From Camarhynchus parvulus (taxonomy: Eukaryota > Chordata > Aves > Passeriformes > Thraupidae), in contig NC_044578.1 in assembly GCF_901933205.1 (NCBI RefSeq), forward strand, positions 12,920,501 through 12,984,500: a stretch of DNA of 64,000 bases, written 5' to 3'. The notes below the pieces were generated by a model. The model worked only from the letters and a program-made list of their open reading frames with translations, was not told the origin of the DNA and did not search any database. The position numbers and the translations under genes are program-made. How positions within the stretch are numbered: the stretch's first letter is position 1; each line of letters begins with the position of its first letter. This document shows positions 34,700-46,240 of this stretch, piece after piece.

Positions 34700-35215
34700 G
34701 ACCCAACTCCAGCCAGTGACATAATTTAAAATGTATTCAATCCCCTCCCTTGCCCAGCTGGTGATGCTGTGCCTGATGTCCCCAGGACATGGTTGCCCCT
34801 GCTGGCTGCCAGGGCACTGTTGGCTTAACTTGCCATCAACCAGGAGCCCCAGGTTCCTTCCCATGGCACTGCTTCCCAGCCTCTCATTCCCCAGGCGGTA
34901 CACACAGCCAGGGCTGCCCAGGTGCAGGATCCAGCACTTCCCTAGTTAACTCCACACAGCTGGTGATTGCCCATCTCTGATTTGTCTCTGCAAGGCTGCT
35001 CTGCCCTTGAGGGAGAGGACAGCTCCTCCCACTTCAGTGTCATCGGCAATCTTTCTCAGTATTCCTTCCAGTCTCAGTCATCTGAGTCATTTATGAAGAT
35101 GTTGAAGAGCACAGGGTTGAGGATGGAGCCCTGTGAAACCTCCACTAGTGGGATATCACCAGTCTGATGTCACCCCATTCATTCTAACTCTTCGTCCCCA
35201 GCCTGAAAAAAAGTG
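34700..35215 (-). mobile_element. CR1 LINE relic, reverse-transcriptase region
   Basis: Read on the minus strand, the translation tracks the CR1 ORF2 reverse transcriptase, with frame breaks. A block QGSILNPVLFNIFINDSD (about 35085-35140) is followed by ADDTEVG, the ADD catalytic-aspartate box (about 35027-35048). After that come a segment equivalent to the ..GRxALQR.. region, LHLG (about 34920) and YRLGNERLGSS..GRNLGLLVDGKLSQQC (34820-34903). The equivalents of both the 5' part and the 3' end are missing, although CR1 copies usually keep their 3' end. It is non-functional because of stops and shifts. The 145-codon frame at 34466-34903 is partly this relic. Confidence 0.85.
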
Positions 35216-36119
35216 ATTCAACTGCCAAAATTTTTCAGCCTCCTTTTACTTAAAATCAGCACCATAAAGAGTAATCTGGTTTTGTCTCCGTGCTAGGATG
35301 GGAAGTTCCTTTAAATTTGGTCCTTGTGCTTGGGCTTGGCTCCTACAGCACATTTTTCTCTTATTGTTTGAGCTTCTCACATCTTCATGATATTAAAATA
35401 TAAAAAGCTGATGAGATAATAAAAATTCCAGTTAAGCAAAATTTTTAAATTATCCTTTTTATTTAGTTTAAATTTAAGTTCTGCCTTTTGATTGGCGGAG
35501 GAGGTGAAGATCAGTGTCTATCAGTCAGTAAAAACATTTTTGTTCAAGTATCATCAATTATTCTTGGAAGTGAGGAATTATTTACATGAAGAAAAGAATA
35601 CTGCATGAATTGTAGGAGGATGTCACAGGTTACTGACATTCCTTCAAAAATTTCAGAAGCTTTATTTTTCTTCAAGAGTTGGTTAACATGGAAATTAAAA
35701 TATTTTCTGTCTTCATCTGGCAGATAAAGGACTTTATTTTTGTGTGTCTGCCCTCTCCCCCTAACAGGATTGTACAAACTATTTTAGGAGTACATGCTAC
35801 ACTAGCTGATGCTAATGAGAGAGGAGGCTAGAGGTTTAAGGAAGGAAAGTCATTTAAGCCTCTTTTACCTAGGAGAGCTATGTTCACAAATGTATCAGCA
35901 ATGTAAACTTCTCCATATTTCACTCTCTACATACTTCAACATCGGTCATTTCATCTAAAATATCAGTTCAAAAGGTGCAGAGTCATTAATTTTTGAACTT
36001 TCAGAAGACTGCAAATAATTCTAGTTGTGTGATGGTTATTTTTATGGTGGGAACACTTACTTCCTGAAGTTGGATTTCGATTGACAAACTCATTTCATGT
36101 TAAAGTATCACATAACCAT
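35216..36119. other. Unique AT-rich DNA
   Basis: There is no recognised gene or repeat. It may include eroded CR1 5' of the RT core, but nothing can be aligned by eye. Confidence 0.45.
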
Positions 36120-36235
36120 CAGGTGGTTAAAAGCTTTCAGCTGTTTCTAGACTTGCCTGGATTTGAACCAGTAACCTAGACTAAAAGGTTTGTATCTCAT
36201 CAGCAAAACCCTCAGCTATGTTGTGCAGCCTTTCA
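36120..36235 (-). mobile_element. Possible tRNA-derived SINE relic (B-box and A-box-like)
   Basis: On the minus strand a perfect RNA polymerase III B box, GGTTCAAATCC (36159-36169), sits in a CTGG/CCAG mini-stem like a T arm. An A-box-like TAGCTGAGGG lies 39 bases upstream (36209-36218). No acceptor stem or clean anticodon arm closes, so it is not a functional tRNA. An old tRNA-derived SINE of the MIR/AmnSINE type is possible, but I cannot assign the family and chance is not excluded. Confidence 0.35.
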
Positions 36236-36837
36236 ATTCAATCCAATTTAGTTTAATTTAAGTGAAAAAATTTAGCTGTGATATGAAACATAAGAGAAAC
36301 ATTTTACATTTAATTTTCTGAGTGTGTGTTTGTTTGTTTTTGTTGCTTTTTTTTCTAAATATTGGTAGATGGAGAGAGACTCAAAACAGAGGTGAATTAA
36401 AAAAATTAACATGTAGAAACTCTCATAACTGTTTAAACATCAGAAACCTCTAATCTAATTCCTGCTGTGACTAAAGAAAAAGCAGAAAAAAGAAACTTTG
36501 CTTCTTTGCTTTTCTAACACATTTCTAATAATAAGGATTATTGTCTTTGAACTCACCCAGCCTTACTCAGCTTTCCTTTGCAAAGGCCATTAAAATTATT
36601 AGAGCTTCAAGCGGGGTTACAGTGTTAAAATGCTTGACTTTTCCTTTTCTCCAAATAGAACAGGCTGGTTTTAAACATGGCACACATCACGGTAATCCAG
36701 TCTAACTCTTCTATCAGTCTGGCTGAATTTTTTCAACAGATTTGCCCAAAACTGTGTTAAAAAACATAAATCATGGGATTAAACCTGTAGAGAATGATGA
36801 AAGCTGAATTCGTGTATATACATGTGGTGGTACAAAT
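36236..36837. other. Unique AT-rich DNA
   Basis: A short GTGTGTGTTTGTTTG patch at about 36323-36337 leads into a T-rich run. No gene seen. Confidence 0.5.
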
Positions 36838-36960
36838 GGACTCTTTTATTATTTAACCTGAATGAAAGCAATAAATTTGAAACAGGTTTAACTGATGATA
36901 TTGGTAATCCACAACAGATTTCATGAATGTTGTTGAATGAACATTGGTTTTGTTGAGTAA
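36838..36960 (+). repeat. Dispersed element, copy 1 (pair with 46130-46240)
   Basis: The core 36858-36922 matches 46151-46216 on the same strand. Shared blocks are CTGAATRAAAGCARTAAATT and, at the other end, GTAATCCACARCAGATTTC, each with one or two differences, separated by a more diverged but equal-length middle (65 versus 66 bp in all). Weaker similarity extends on both sides: an ACTC/GCTC...TTTAT segment upstream and GTGAATGAA/TTGAATGAA with TATTGTT/CATTGGTTTTG downstream. It does not match any family I can name. Confidence 0.7.
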
Positions 36961-38779
36961 TCTCTCAGATTAAAGAAGGGACAGATAACTCAAACAGTCT
37001 GTTGAGGTTCATATTATTTTCCTGTTAAATTATACTCTGAATGAACACTACTGGGGTCATTGCATTTTTTAGTAATTAATGAATAGAATATTTGTTTACA
37101 GCATCTGTTAAAAGTCTAGAAAGCCCATATTGTTTCTCTCTAGAACTGACATTCTTAAGAGAGCAGAGAACTTTTTCATTGAGTTTAATTTGCTGCAATT
37201 AAATGTAAAATTCAAATTCAGATTAGTAATTTTTGGGAGTCTACAGACTGTGTTAATTCCCCCCTTGAATTGTAAGGAACATGATTCTCCTATAATTTAT
37301 TCTGTCCTGTAATTTAGGAAGCCCTTTCCTGCCAATTATGCGAAAGCAATATTTAGCTGCAGGGAACCTTTATGGTGATTTGAATTTTCTAGATGAGGAT
37401 TTGAGCATAAGCAATTGTGGGTGTGTGCTGACACAGGCATCATTACCACCTTTGTCTCCATTTGATAATGGCAGAACATGTAATACAAGTATATGGCAAC
37501 AATATTCTAATCAAGAATATTTCACCAATGGGGAAAAGATTATACTGCAGAATCAATGATTATATCAACAGATTACTGAGATAACCAAGCTGGACTGAAA
37601 CACTCAAATTGAAAGCTTTGAAAAATAGTGGTGAAGCTTGACCTTGCTGCAGTTGGTGGAAGTCAAAAGCAATGTTTGCCATGACTGCAGTAGAGCTCAG
37701 AGTCTTCTGAGTCCTTTAGGTGGGGGTGAATTGAAAAGGAGGAGAAGAGATTTTGAATTAGCCCTATGGGAGATGATTTTGTTAAGGAGGTGTTTTGACA
37801 TTCTTATCTATCCTTGTCATGTTTGGGATTTTAATGAGAGACACAGCACCATGCGTCTCTTTTTACATTTTAACCAACCCACTTGGCTCTCACATTTACA
37901 AAGATAGGTTGGTGTGTAATCTGTGAAAAGAGCAGGGCAGATTGGTTACTAGTAAAGCACACATGGATGCACATACTCCTGCAAACTGCAATGAAATCAG
38001 GAAAGGAACTGCTGACGTAGTTGGTGTATTGAGCTTTTAATAAGTATTGCATCACATATTTAATGTATTATGTTAGAATAATGCACAAAGTGTTTCCTGT
38101 GCTTCTCATCAAATGTCATTGATGTGGATATTTAACACATTTGTTTATTTAGATGTATGTTTATTTGACAGTGACAAAAATCACTCAACTATATTGTTCT
38201 CCAATACCAATTCAGCAAGATATTTAATCATCTGCTTGTATTTAAAATATCCATTTTTTCTCATCTAAAACAATGAGAATCCTCACATGGTTTAAGTTAG
38301 GCAGGTGCTTAAGTATCTTCATGAGCCCAGTGATAACTCTGTAACTATGGCACATTGTTTTCAATGTCATAGACAATCCTTAAATTTTACTTGCTTGTCA
38401 CCAGGAGTAAAATTTGCTCCATGCTGCTTTTTCTCCTGCTGTGTATGTTTTAATTCCTGAACCACACTCTCCACATTAAATATTTCTCTATGACAATTCC
38501 AGTAACATTTTCTAATCACAAAATAATATTTACCATCTTCCCCCATGTGGTTTTCAGAACAGAGGGAGCTGCTGCAGTTCTGTAGAGGTCGTGAACCTGC
38601 TTGATGAAGCACAGATGAATAAAAAGTATTCTACTGATCTTAACAGGCTTTATTAATGTGCAGATCCAATACACATTTTTATTTAAATTCATCTCAAGTC
38701 TAAAGGACACATTTTTCAATTGTTATTTTGCATTTAGGTTTGTGAGATTAGTTTTGCATTTTTATTTTTTTTTAACGTG
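36961..38779. other. Unique AT-rich DNA, no gene seen
   Basis: Frames at 37130-37312, 37338-37559 and 37638-37907 are short and unrecognised; no repeat family is visible. Confidence 0.5.
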
Positions 38780-38935
38780 TGATTGGATATCTACAAATTA
38801 CTTTCCATTAATTAAAGTCACCGCACCTCGTAGCGTTTTTGGACTTTTAAGGAGAGAATCAACTAGCAATTTAATTCAAAATAGGCTTGCACATTTGTCT
38901 GTAATCCATACCTTCAATCTCAGTTTTGACTAAGA
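38780..38935. promoter_or_regulatory. Candidate short conserved non-coding element
   Basis: CpG-retaining words (AACGTGTGATTGG, CACCGCACCTCGTAGCG) sit beside TAAT cores (CCATTAATTAAAG, AATTTAATTC) in a very AT-rich setting. It is similar in texture to the 5.5 kb and 45.3 kb blocks. Inference only. Confidence 0.25.
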
Positions 38936-40844
38936 TCCACTTTTCCTTTGAAATGACAAAAATAATTCTTTGAATGTAATTTTTCTCTTATTTTCTAGTT
39001 CCTATTCCCTAATGGGAATTCCATCCATAAATGGGAATATTTTTTCCTTCTGCCATTGGGGGAACATTTTCAAAGGGTCTTAGTCAGTTTGTCTGCTCAT
39101 TAATAATTTTCCTCACTTGGTGTGTAACTAGTTCTTTAAAGGCACTTGAGTAACTAGAGGAGCGATTGCTGACATTTTCCATAAATATTTGTTGATTCAG
39201 TGAAAGACAAAGGCCTTGTATTCAAGTGGATGTATTGTAAATTCCCATACTGTGTGTATCTTTAAGCAGCTCAGCCTTCAGCGCTGAAGTCTTTGGCACA
39301 CATTCTCTTTGCAGTGCAATTGCTGGGCGAGATGTTATCATTTCCCACTGTTTCCCCACTGTTAGAGATTGCTGCTCCCTCTGGAGAGCAGGCAAGTTGG
39401 GACACACACCCACATCCCAGTCATGTCAGTGAGGAGTCTGAGGGCTTTGCTTTAAACTGCTGACCAACGTGCCTTTAATCTAAAGCCTGGGACTTGGCAT
39501 TTCAGCAGCTGAGAACACGTATGCATTCCATTCCTTGTACTCAGCAGAGGGGCAAAGCAGGCAGTGGGAGAAGGTATCTGGCAATTTTCTGCAATTACAT
39601 TTGCTGCAGTCAATTGGTAAATGCCCTTAGTCATCTGAATTCCCACTTACAAAAATATCCTAGACTTTCCTCAAAGACTGGCTCTTTTTAATATATTTGG
39701 GTGCTGAAGTTATAGCAGGTTGTTGCCAAGAAGTGGCAACAGATCGTACCCATGAAAACAGCTGAATAAGTTTTAGAAGCCATTTCTCTCCCAGAATTCA
39801 ATCTTAGAAAGAAATGGTGCATTGCTTCCTGAAAAGTAGTAGTGAGATGTCCACTGTGCAACTTTGCAGATGCCAACCCTGCCATCTGGCACAGCCCCAC
39901 ACACTGCATGCCAGCAATATATCCCAGACACAAGCTAAAATGAATTGCATACAGCATTCCAGTGCTCCATTTATTTATCAGTGAAGATATGTGTGCCAAT
40001 TAGGATTAAGCTGTTGTTTCTAGAATATAAAGGAGCCAGCCAAAACAACAGGACTTCTGCTCTACAACCAGAGCCATACTCTGAAACTGAAGCTTCAGCT
40101 GCTCACCAGCTACACCAGTTCACTTTTCTGTTGTCCTGATAGGGTCAATCCGGTATTCATTTAGCTTGTCCCTCTTGCCTTCTCATTTGTGCTGAATCTA
40201 TTGCTAATAAACATACCTAATTTCAGTATGTGAATGTTTTGTTCCAGTGCAGTTTTAGCTGCTTACACTTTAAGTCTGGTTTGTTGACTCTTGACACTGA
40301 CAGCTGGATGCTTTGCTTACAGGACTAGGTCTTCAATTGTAGAAGGAGTTGGCATAGCTTGGGGATTTTAAGTCATCTTTATACTTTTTGATCCCGAAGT
40401 ATTCTAATTGTGAAACTTGTCAGACCTGTTCTTGGGCTGCTCAGTGGCATGAAGTCATTGCATCAGCCTGAAGCCTGTATAGATGCAAAGTCATCCTTCC
40501 CTCTAGCCGTGTCATCTCTGCTTGTTATTTCATAGCAAAGCAAAGGGATTTTATTGACATTTTTACTAATGTAGAAAAAGATTCTTCCTTGGTTATCAGA
40601 ATGTCCAGCATTCATAACTGATCTTTGTTATGCTGTTACATACAATTCAAGAAAGAAGACAACTACATCTTATTTCACACAGTAATTATAAGCAAAAACA
40701 ATTACAGAAAGCTTGCCAACCTGATGAGGAAGGCTTTAAACTATGTGGACTAGGATATAGAACCAAGCAACCTTGTAGTTAAGTAAGGGAGCAGAGGTTA
40801 TAGTTATTATGTAGGGTGGGTTAACAGGACAAACTATCAGAAAG
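38936..40844. other. Unique DNA, no supported gene
   Basis: Small hairpin-like TATTCCCTAATGGGAATT lies near 39003-39022. Frames at 39688-39999 (minus, 103 codons) and around 39452-39691 are unrecognised. Composition is more balanced at 39230-40140 than elsewhere but no exon structure is evident. Confidence 0.45.
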
Positions 40845-43020
40845 GCTAAATCCCACCCTGAGGGCCAACCTCAAGTGCCTTTGCACAAAGAACACAGCCT
40901 GGGAAATAAACAGGAGGAGCTGGAGCTCAACGTGGGGTTGCAGAACCATAAAGTCTTTGTGATGAGTGATGCAGTGGCTGATAGGGCTGAAGTGCAGTTA
41001 GGGTGAGTGGTGCAGGTTCTTTAGGAGGCTAGACATGGAAGAAGGTGCCAGGGGAGTGCATAAAATAGTTTCTAGAGGCTTTTCTAAAGAAGAGGTGTCA
41101 GGCTGGGTGAGGGAAGACTGTTTGTGGGGAACTGGTAGGTGGGATCCTGTGGAAGGCAGTGTTGAAAGACAAAGGTGCTCAGGAAAGCTGGCAGATTTTT
41201 AAGAACTGCCTCCTCAAAGCACAGCAGTGTTTATCCCAATGCCCAGAAAAATGTTAATTATCAGGAGAACATCTTGGGTGTTCTTGTGACTGAATTCCTG
41301 TGCAAAAAGGACATAGACAGAAGGCAAACATACAAAGGGAAAAAGAGGATACCAAGCCTTGCCTAGACAAGCAGAGAAGGTGTTTGGAAAACCAAACCTC
41401 AGCTAGAACTGCAACTGGCAAGTAAAGCTAGAGTTTAACCTGGCAAGGGATATCAAATTCAGCAAGAGCCTCTAGAGCTGTGTTAGAAGCACAAAGGGGT
41501 AATGTGTTAAGTGGGTGCTGCTAAATAGAAACAGCAGGTGCAGATAAGGCTGTAACTCATTGCCCCACTGTTCACTGACAAAGCCTCCCATGCCTCTGAC
41601 TAGACACACAGGATTGAAGGAGGACAGAAACTACCAGCAGTGGGAGAGGATCAGGTCAGAGTTCTCTTGAGAAACCTTGACCTATACCAGTCTGCAGGAC
41701 CAGCTGGGAGGTATCCAGCAGTGTTAAGAGAACATGTGGATGAGCTGGACTTTATCCATCATCTTTGAGAGGTCGTGGAGATCAAGAAAAGTCACTAATT
41801 AGTGCAGGAAGAGAAAAGTCTTATCAATCTTCAAGCACATCAAGAAAGACAACCCAAGGAACTCTAGGCTGGTTGTCCTTGCTTCAGTCCATGGGAAAAT
41901 AATTGAGTGACGTTAGCTTTTGGGCACGTGAAGAAGAGGGTGGTTTGAAAGAGCCAACAGAAATGTATAAAGGTAAATCATGCTTATCAACCCGATTGCC
42001 CTCTATGATGAAACAGGTACGTGTGTAGGTGGAGGGGGCATAATGAGTGTCATCTACAATGACCTTAACAAGAGTTTCAAAACAACTTCCCTTGCATCCA
42101 AGTAGGAACATCACAGTTTAAATGAGGGAACTACTAAGGTGAAAAACTGGTTGGATCATCCAGCTCAAAAGGTTACTACTCTTCTTGGGAAGTGTAGTTC
42201 CTCTGTGACCTGTCCCAGCACTGGTTTATATCTTCACCAGTGACCTGGAGGAGGAGACACCCATCAATTTTATGGTTTCTGAGATACTGGCTACTGGGAC
42301 AATGGGACCAAATTAATTTCATCAAGAAGAAATGCAAGGCCCTAGCCCTGGGAAGAATGGTTCTGCATCAGCTTAGGCTATGGACTGCTGCACAGCAACT
42401 CTGGAAGGAGATGGGAACTTACTGAACAATAGTCTATACCAGAGTTGTCAGTCATCCTGGCAGCATGGAAGTGTTGTGTAACCAGGAGCACAGATCAAAG
42501 GAAGTGATTATTCCTCTTTAAATTGCATTTGCTAGAAAAGGTTTGGACCTGCCCACAGGACAAACATTGAAAAACTGGATCAAATTCAGTGGAAGGCCTA
42601 CAAGATAATGAGAAGCTGGAGCACTTAGCCTGTGAGGAGGGGCTGAAGAGCTGGGTTTTATTTACCTTGGGGAAGGAATATCTCCAAGGGGAGACCAACC
42701 TTCCAATATCTGCAATGACTTTACAGAAAAGATGTGGCCAAGCTCTTTACAGAGATGTACAGCATCAACCTGAGAGTTAACAGTCATAAATTGTTGTTGG
42801 AAAGGTTTTCCTCTTATGCTATGAAAATAAATAGTCTTTAGAGCATCTTGCCCAGAGAGGTTGTGGGGGTTTCCAAGAGAATAGATATGCAAGTCAAAAT
42901 TCCTGCTAAAGGCTGAATTCATAGTTTTTGGTCTAAATTCAGTTTTGAGACTGCTTTAAGCAGTAATTTAGGCTTAGCAACCTTGCCAAGCCCTTTCCAA
43001 CCTGAATGTTTCTATGAATT
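40845..43020 (+). mobile_element. Long, heavily decayed CR1 LINE copy with 3' end
   Basis: About 2.2 kb. The start resembles CR1 ORF2 endonuclease N-terminal sequence (CAAAGAACACAGCCTGGGAA, AACAGGAGGAGCTGGAG near 40886-40924). RT-region echoes follow: GTGACCTGGAGGAGGAGAC (about 42239-42257; the SDLEEE block) and KKKCKALALGRM (about 42327-42362). The C-terminal LEHLACEEGLKSW block lies at about 42618-42660. It ends in CCCTTTCCAACCTGAATG..TTCTATGAATT (42990-43020), the standard CR1 3' terminus with an ATTCTATGA-like end. Stops and shifts occur throughout, so it is inactive. The interval 41000-41600 is the least certain part. Confidence 0.85.
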
Positions 43021-44399
43021 TTGATTTTCAAAGGTTCAATTTGCAAACTCTAATTAGGCAAACTGTTAATCTTTGCATGTTGACTTGTAGAGCAGATCAG
43101 CTGGACAAAATTCACTTTGCCTAAGTGCAAATATACATTTGAGAAAAGAGGTAAAGAAAAAAATCAATGTCAATAATTTGATGATATTTCAGCCCCTCTG
43201 CTTCTCTGTGTGTTATCATTCAGCTAACAATGAATGCATTCCCTCACATCAAAGAATTGGTATATTTTGTAGACTCCTGAGGAGCTGAAGATTTTGCAGA
43301 ACCTTGGGGATAAGAAGCTGTTTACCACAGGTAGTTCTGTGCTTGTGATTTGTTGGAAGAATTTAGTGCTAAATGGCCCTCTGACTAGCACTTGTTATTA
43401 CAGGTGCTACACTGAGGGGTAGGATTCAAATTAATTGTCCTAAAATATAAATGATGCAAGAGCAGAGGCTGGCTCTGGTGCCAGATGGGTCAGATGGATT
43501 ACACTTGATCAGCTGCCTGGGTCAGGTGTCCCAGTACAGATCCGCTCTTAGCTGCAAGACATGTGAGTAGAAGTTGAATTCACAGTAGAGTAGGGATCTT
43601 ATGTTGCTGTGTCATTGCCATTGTCAGCTTAATTCAGACCTGTAGCATTAAATTATTGTGATTTGTAGTATTTATGCTGGAAAACACAGGTGATTTACCT
43701 TCCTATTTCTGAAACAGAAATCCTTGGGGAAAAAATGTCTGTGTGGCTTGGAGCAGTGTGATGTTCAGTAGCCCTTACAGTAAAAAGAAGGAGACTTACT
43801 AATTAAGTTTTCACCTCATCCTAATTCTTGGATGAAATGGCCAGTTAGGAGCTGTTAGCTGCTTTGGGGTGTCAGCATTTGTTTCTCCTCTCCATAATTT
43901 CAGTTATGTGGGCATAAATCTATGAAATATCCAAAGGTTCAGCAGGTTCAGCTCCTACTTTTCCATGTGGTGGCTGTGGTGTGCACCTCACAACTTGGTG
44001 CACACATGCAAGTAATCCAAGGATTTGATTTTTAGGGGGAACTCCTTTCCTGTCTTTGTATGCAGTAGAAGTAATGCAGATTCTTGGGGCAGCACATGCT
44101 GTTCAGAAATACAAATCCAGGTGGCTCTTTTCAAGCCAATTTGGCACTTCAGAACAGCAGCAACTTTTACTGCTTTGGTGTTCCTATTTTTTTTTTTCCT
44201 TCTGACATGTGCATCTGTCATGCAAAAGAAGTTGCTGAGTTCTCAGGCTCATCAAGCTCTTAGAGATTTTGCCATCCATTACATCTCTACATAATAAGTG
44301 AGATGTAAGTGCTAAGTTTGGATCATGGTACCAAACATAACTGATAGTAGCCCTGGGGCTATCCGCTGACTTTAGCTAAATTTAAAACTTCCATTCATA
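43021..44399. other. Unique DNA, no gene seen
   Basis: There is no recognised gene. A T11 run lies at about 44188-44198. The 77- and 89-codon frames at 43988-44294 overlap on opposite strands. Confidence 0.5.
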
Positions 44400-45640
44400 A
44401 ATGCAGATTAGGAGAGCGCCCAGACTGTTACAGTGCAGCGGCAGCCCCAGCACACCAATGTCTCTGCATGCATGCACACACCATTAAAAGGTAACCCCTA
44501 ACTCCAGGAAGTTTTGTGCTCAAAGGGCTCTAAAGTCTCACTGGCACAATCCCTCTGATTGTAGAGCTGAGTATCTGCCATAGTGTTTTATCCAGCCACT
44601 CCAGGGGAATCTCAAATGCATGCGGAAAATGTCTGCCTTCACCTAACATTCTTACTGCATTCACTAAATGAAAATGAGGATATTCAGTCTTAAACAAAGC
44701 ATTTTCTTTTTTATAAAGAAATCAAAACCAGTTGCAATTAAATAGCAAACAAAGGAGGAACTGGAATCCATAAAACATCAGGGGCAATATTTAAAGCAAC
44801 CAAACTAAAATCAGTTCAGCATTTCTCTGCTGTGTTTATATACAAGTGCACTTACTTTTAAAGTATCCTAACACTTAATTTTGCTTTCAGTTGTATTTTT
44901 TTATTTGGATTACATATGGTATTGTGATAGGATGTATCAGAAAGTCATAAAGTGTTCTTGCCTGTAAAAGCAATGTCCTTTCTTGTTAATGCCAAGAATT
45001 CTTTTCCCAAAACACTCATTCCCTGCTCAAGACACTGTAGCTGCTAATGAGGAAAACACTGCAAGTACCTCATTCAAATGTTTTCTTTTGTTTATCTACA
45101 GGGAGTTTACTCTGTAATAGTGAAGAATCCCTGAGTATCAATGAGTCTGAAAGTACTCATATTCTGCCAAGAATAAAGTTGTAAAGCTTTGTGTGCCAAC
45201 ACTTTAAATTAATCTGAAATAATGCAAAGGGGACTTTGTCATCTTCGAAGGCTTTTTAAAGCCTCATTGCTGTTGTCTCAATTAATAAAAATATTCAGAA
45301 TCATTCACATGGCTGCCTTCCTCCGTTGCCAGTTACAGTTCCAATGGATGTTGTCCCTCTGTGGATGTGTCTCGGAGCCGATGGAAGGGGCGATATCAGT
45401 GTGTGACAAATAGACCTTCACACCAGGAGCTTGGCAGCACGTTTCCTAGGCAGCTCTGCTTACTCACAACCTTCTTTTCCAAGCATCACCGAGTGCCCAA
45501 TGCTAATCAGTCCCTTTAGATTGCTTTTACGAAGTAGATAGCGCATTAATTCAGCATACAAATTGAGAGACTATCTTTGATGGTGAAACAAGATTAAAAT
45601 ACCCATGCTCACATTTCAGTTTCATAAATAAAACATAAAT
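44400..45640. promoter_or_regulatory. CpG-retaining region, candidate CNE (strongest at 45290-45640)
   Basis: The most suggestive part, 45290-45640, has an unusual density of intact CpGs for this window: CCTCCGTTGCC, CTCGGAGCCGATGG, GGGGCGATATC, AGCACGTTTCC, CACCGAGTG, TACGAAGTAG, TAGCGCATTAATTC. Homeodomain/POU-like words also occur (ATGCTAATCAG, GCATTAATTCAGCATAC). A smaller CpG-bearing piece is at 44415-44445 (AGAGCGCCCAG, GCAGCGGCAG). The short frame at 45222-45413 overlaps but shows no homology. Regulatory function is inferred, not shown. Confidence 0.35.
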
Positions 45641-46129
45641 AATGCAGTAACCCTCCCCAGCATAACAGACAGCTTCACAATTTCTCTATTGAATACTGTT
45701 TAAAATCTACATCTATCGCAAACTTAAAAAAAAAAAAAGGCCATAAACAAAATATTGTGCCTGCAAAAAGGCCTTCTTTATATTCCCATCCACAGGGCCC
45801 TTAGTCACCATTCTGGCCCAAGATTTCCTCATGAGATACTGTTTAAGAGCTTTTTAAAAAAACCACAATGCCATTCCCATGATATATGCAGTTTTAAAAT
45901 TTGTATTTCTGTATGGCCGAGGCTGCTGGGTTTTGTTTTAAATATGTGAAATCGATAGATTGGCCAGGTCTCCATTTTTATAGGGGATACTGCATCATTA
46001 AGTACTGAAAGAATATAATGTAACTATTCAAACTGCTTAAAATATTTCGTAACCATAAATTATTATCCAAAAATATTTTTCGAGTAGATAAAAAGAGTTG
46101 TCAATTCTTCATAGTGAATACCTCATAAG
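45641..46129. other. AT-rich unique DNA
   Basis: A13 run at about 45726-45738. No gene seen. Confidence 0.5.
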
Positions 46130-46240
46130 GGGCTCATTTATGGTTGAAAACTGAATAAAAGCAGTAAATTAAGAACAGACGTAACCATAGAGAAGCTGTA
46201 ATCCACAGCAGATTTCCTTGGTGAATGAAGTATTGTTGTG
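46130..46240 (+). repeat. Dispersed element, copy 2 (pair with 36838-36960)
   Basis: The core 46151-46216 is the counterpart of 36858-36922, about 9.3 kb upstream and in the same orientation. The two cores agree at roughly 45 of 65 positions by hand count, with the ends nearly identical and the middle diverged. Neither copy is flanked by an obvious target duplication. Confidence 0.7.

Noticed and set aside
34466..34903. 145-codon minus-strand frame as a gene
   Set aside because: Its first half is CR1 reverse-transcriptase C-terminal sequence; the frame runs on into unrelated DNA.
36147..36220. Functional tRNA gene
   Set aside because: B box is perfect but no acceptor stem or anticodon arm forms, so only a tRNA-derived relic is possible.
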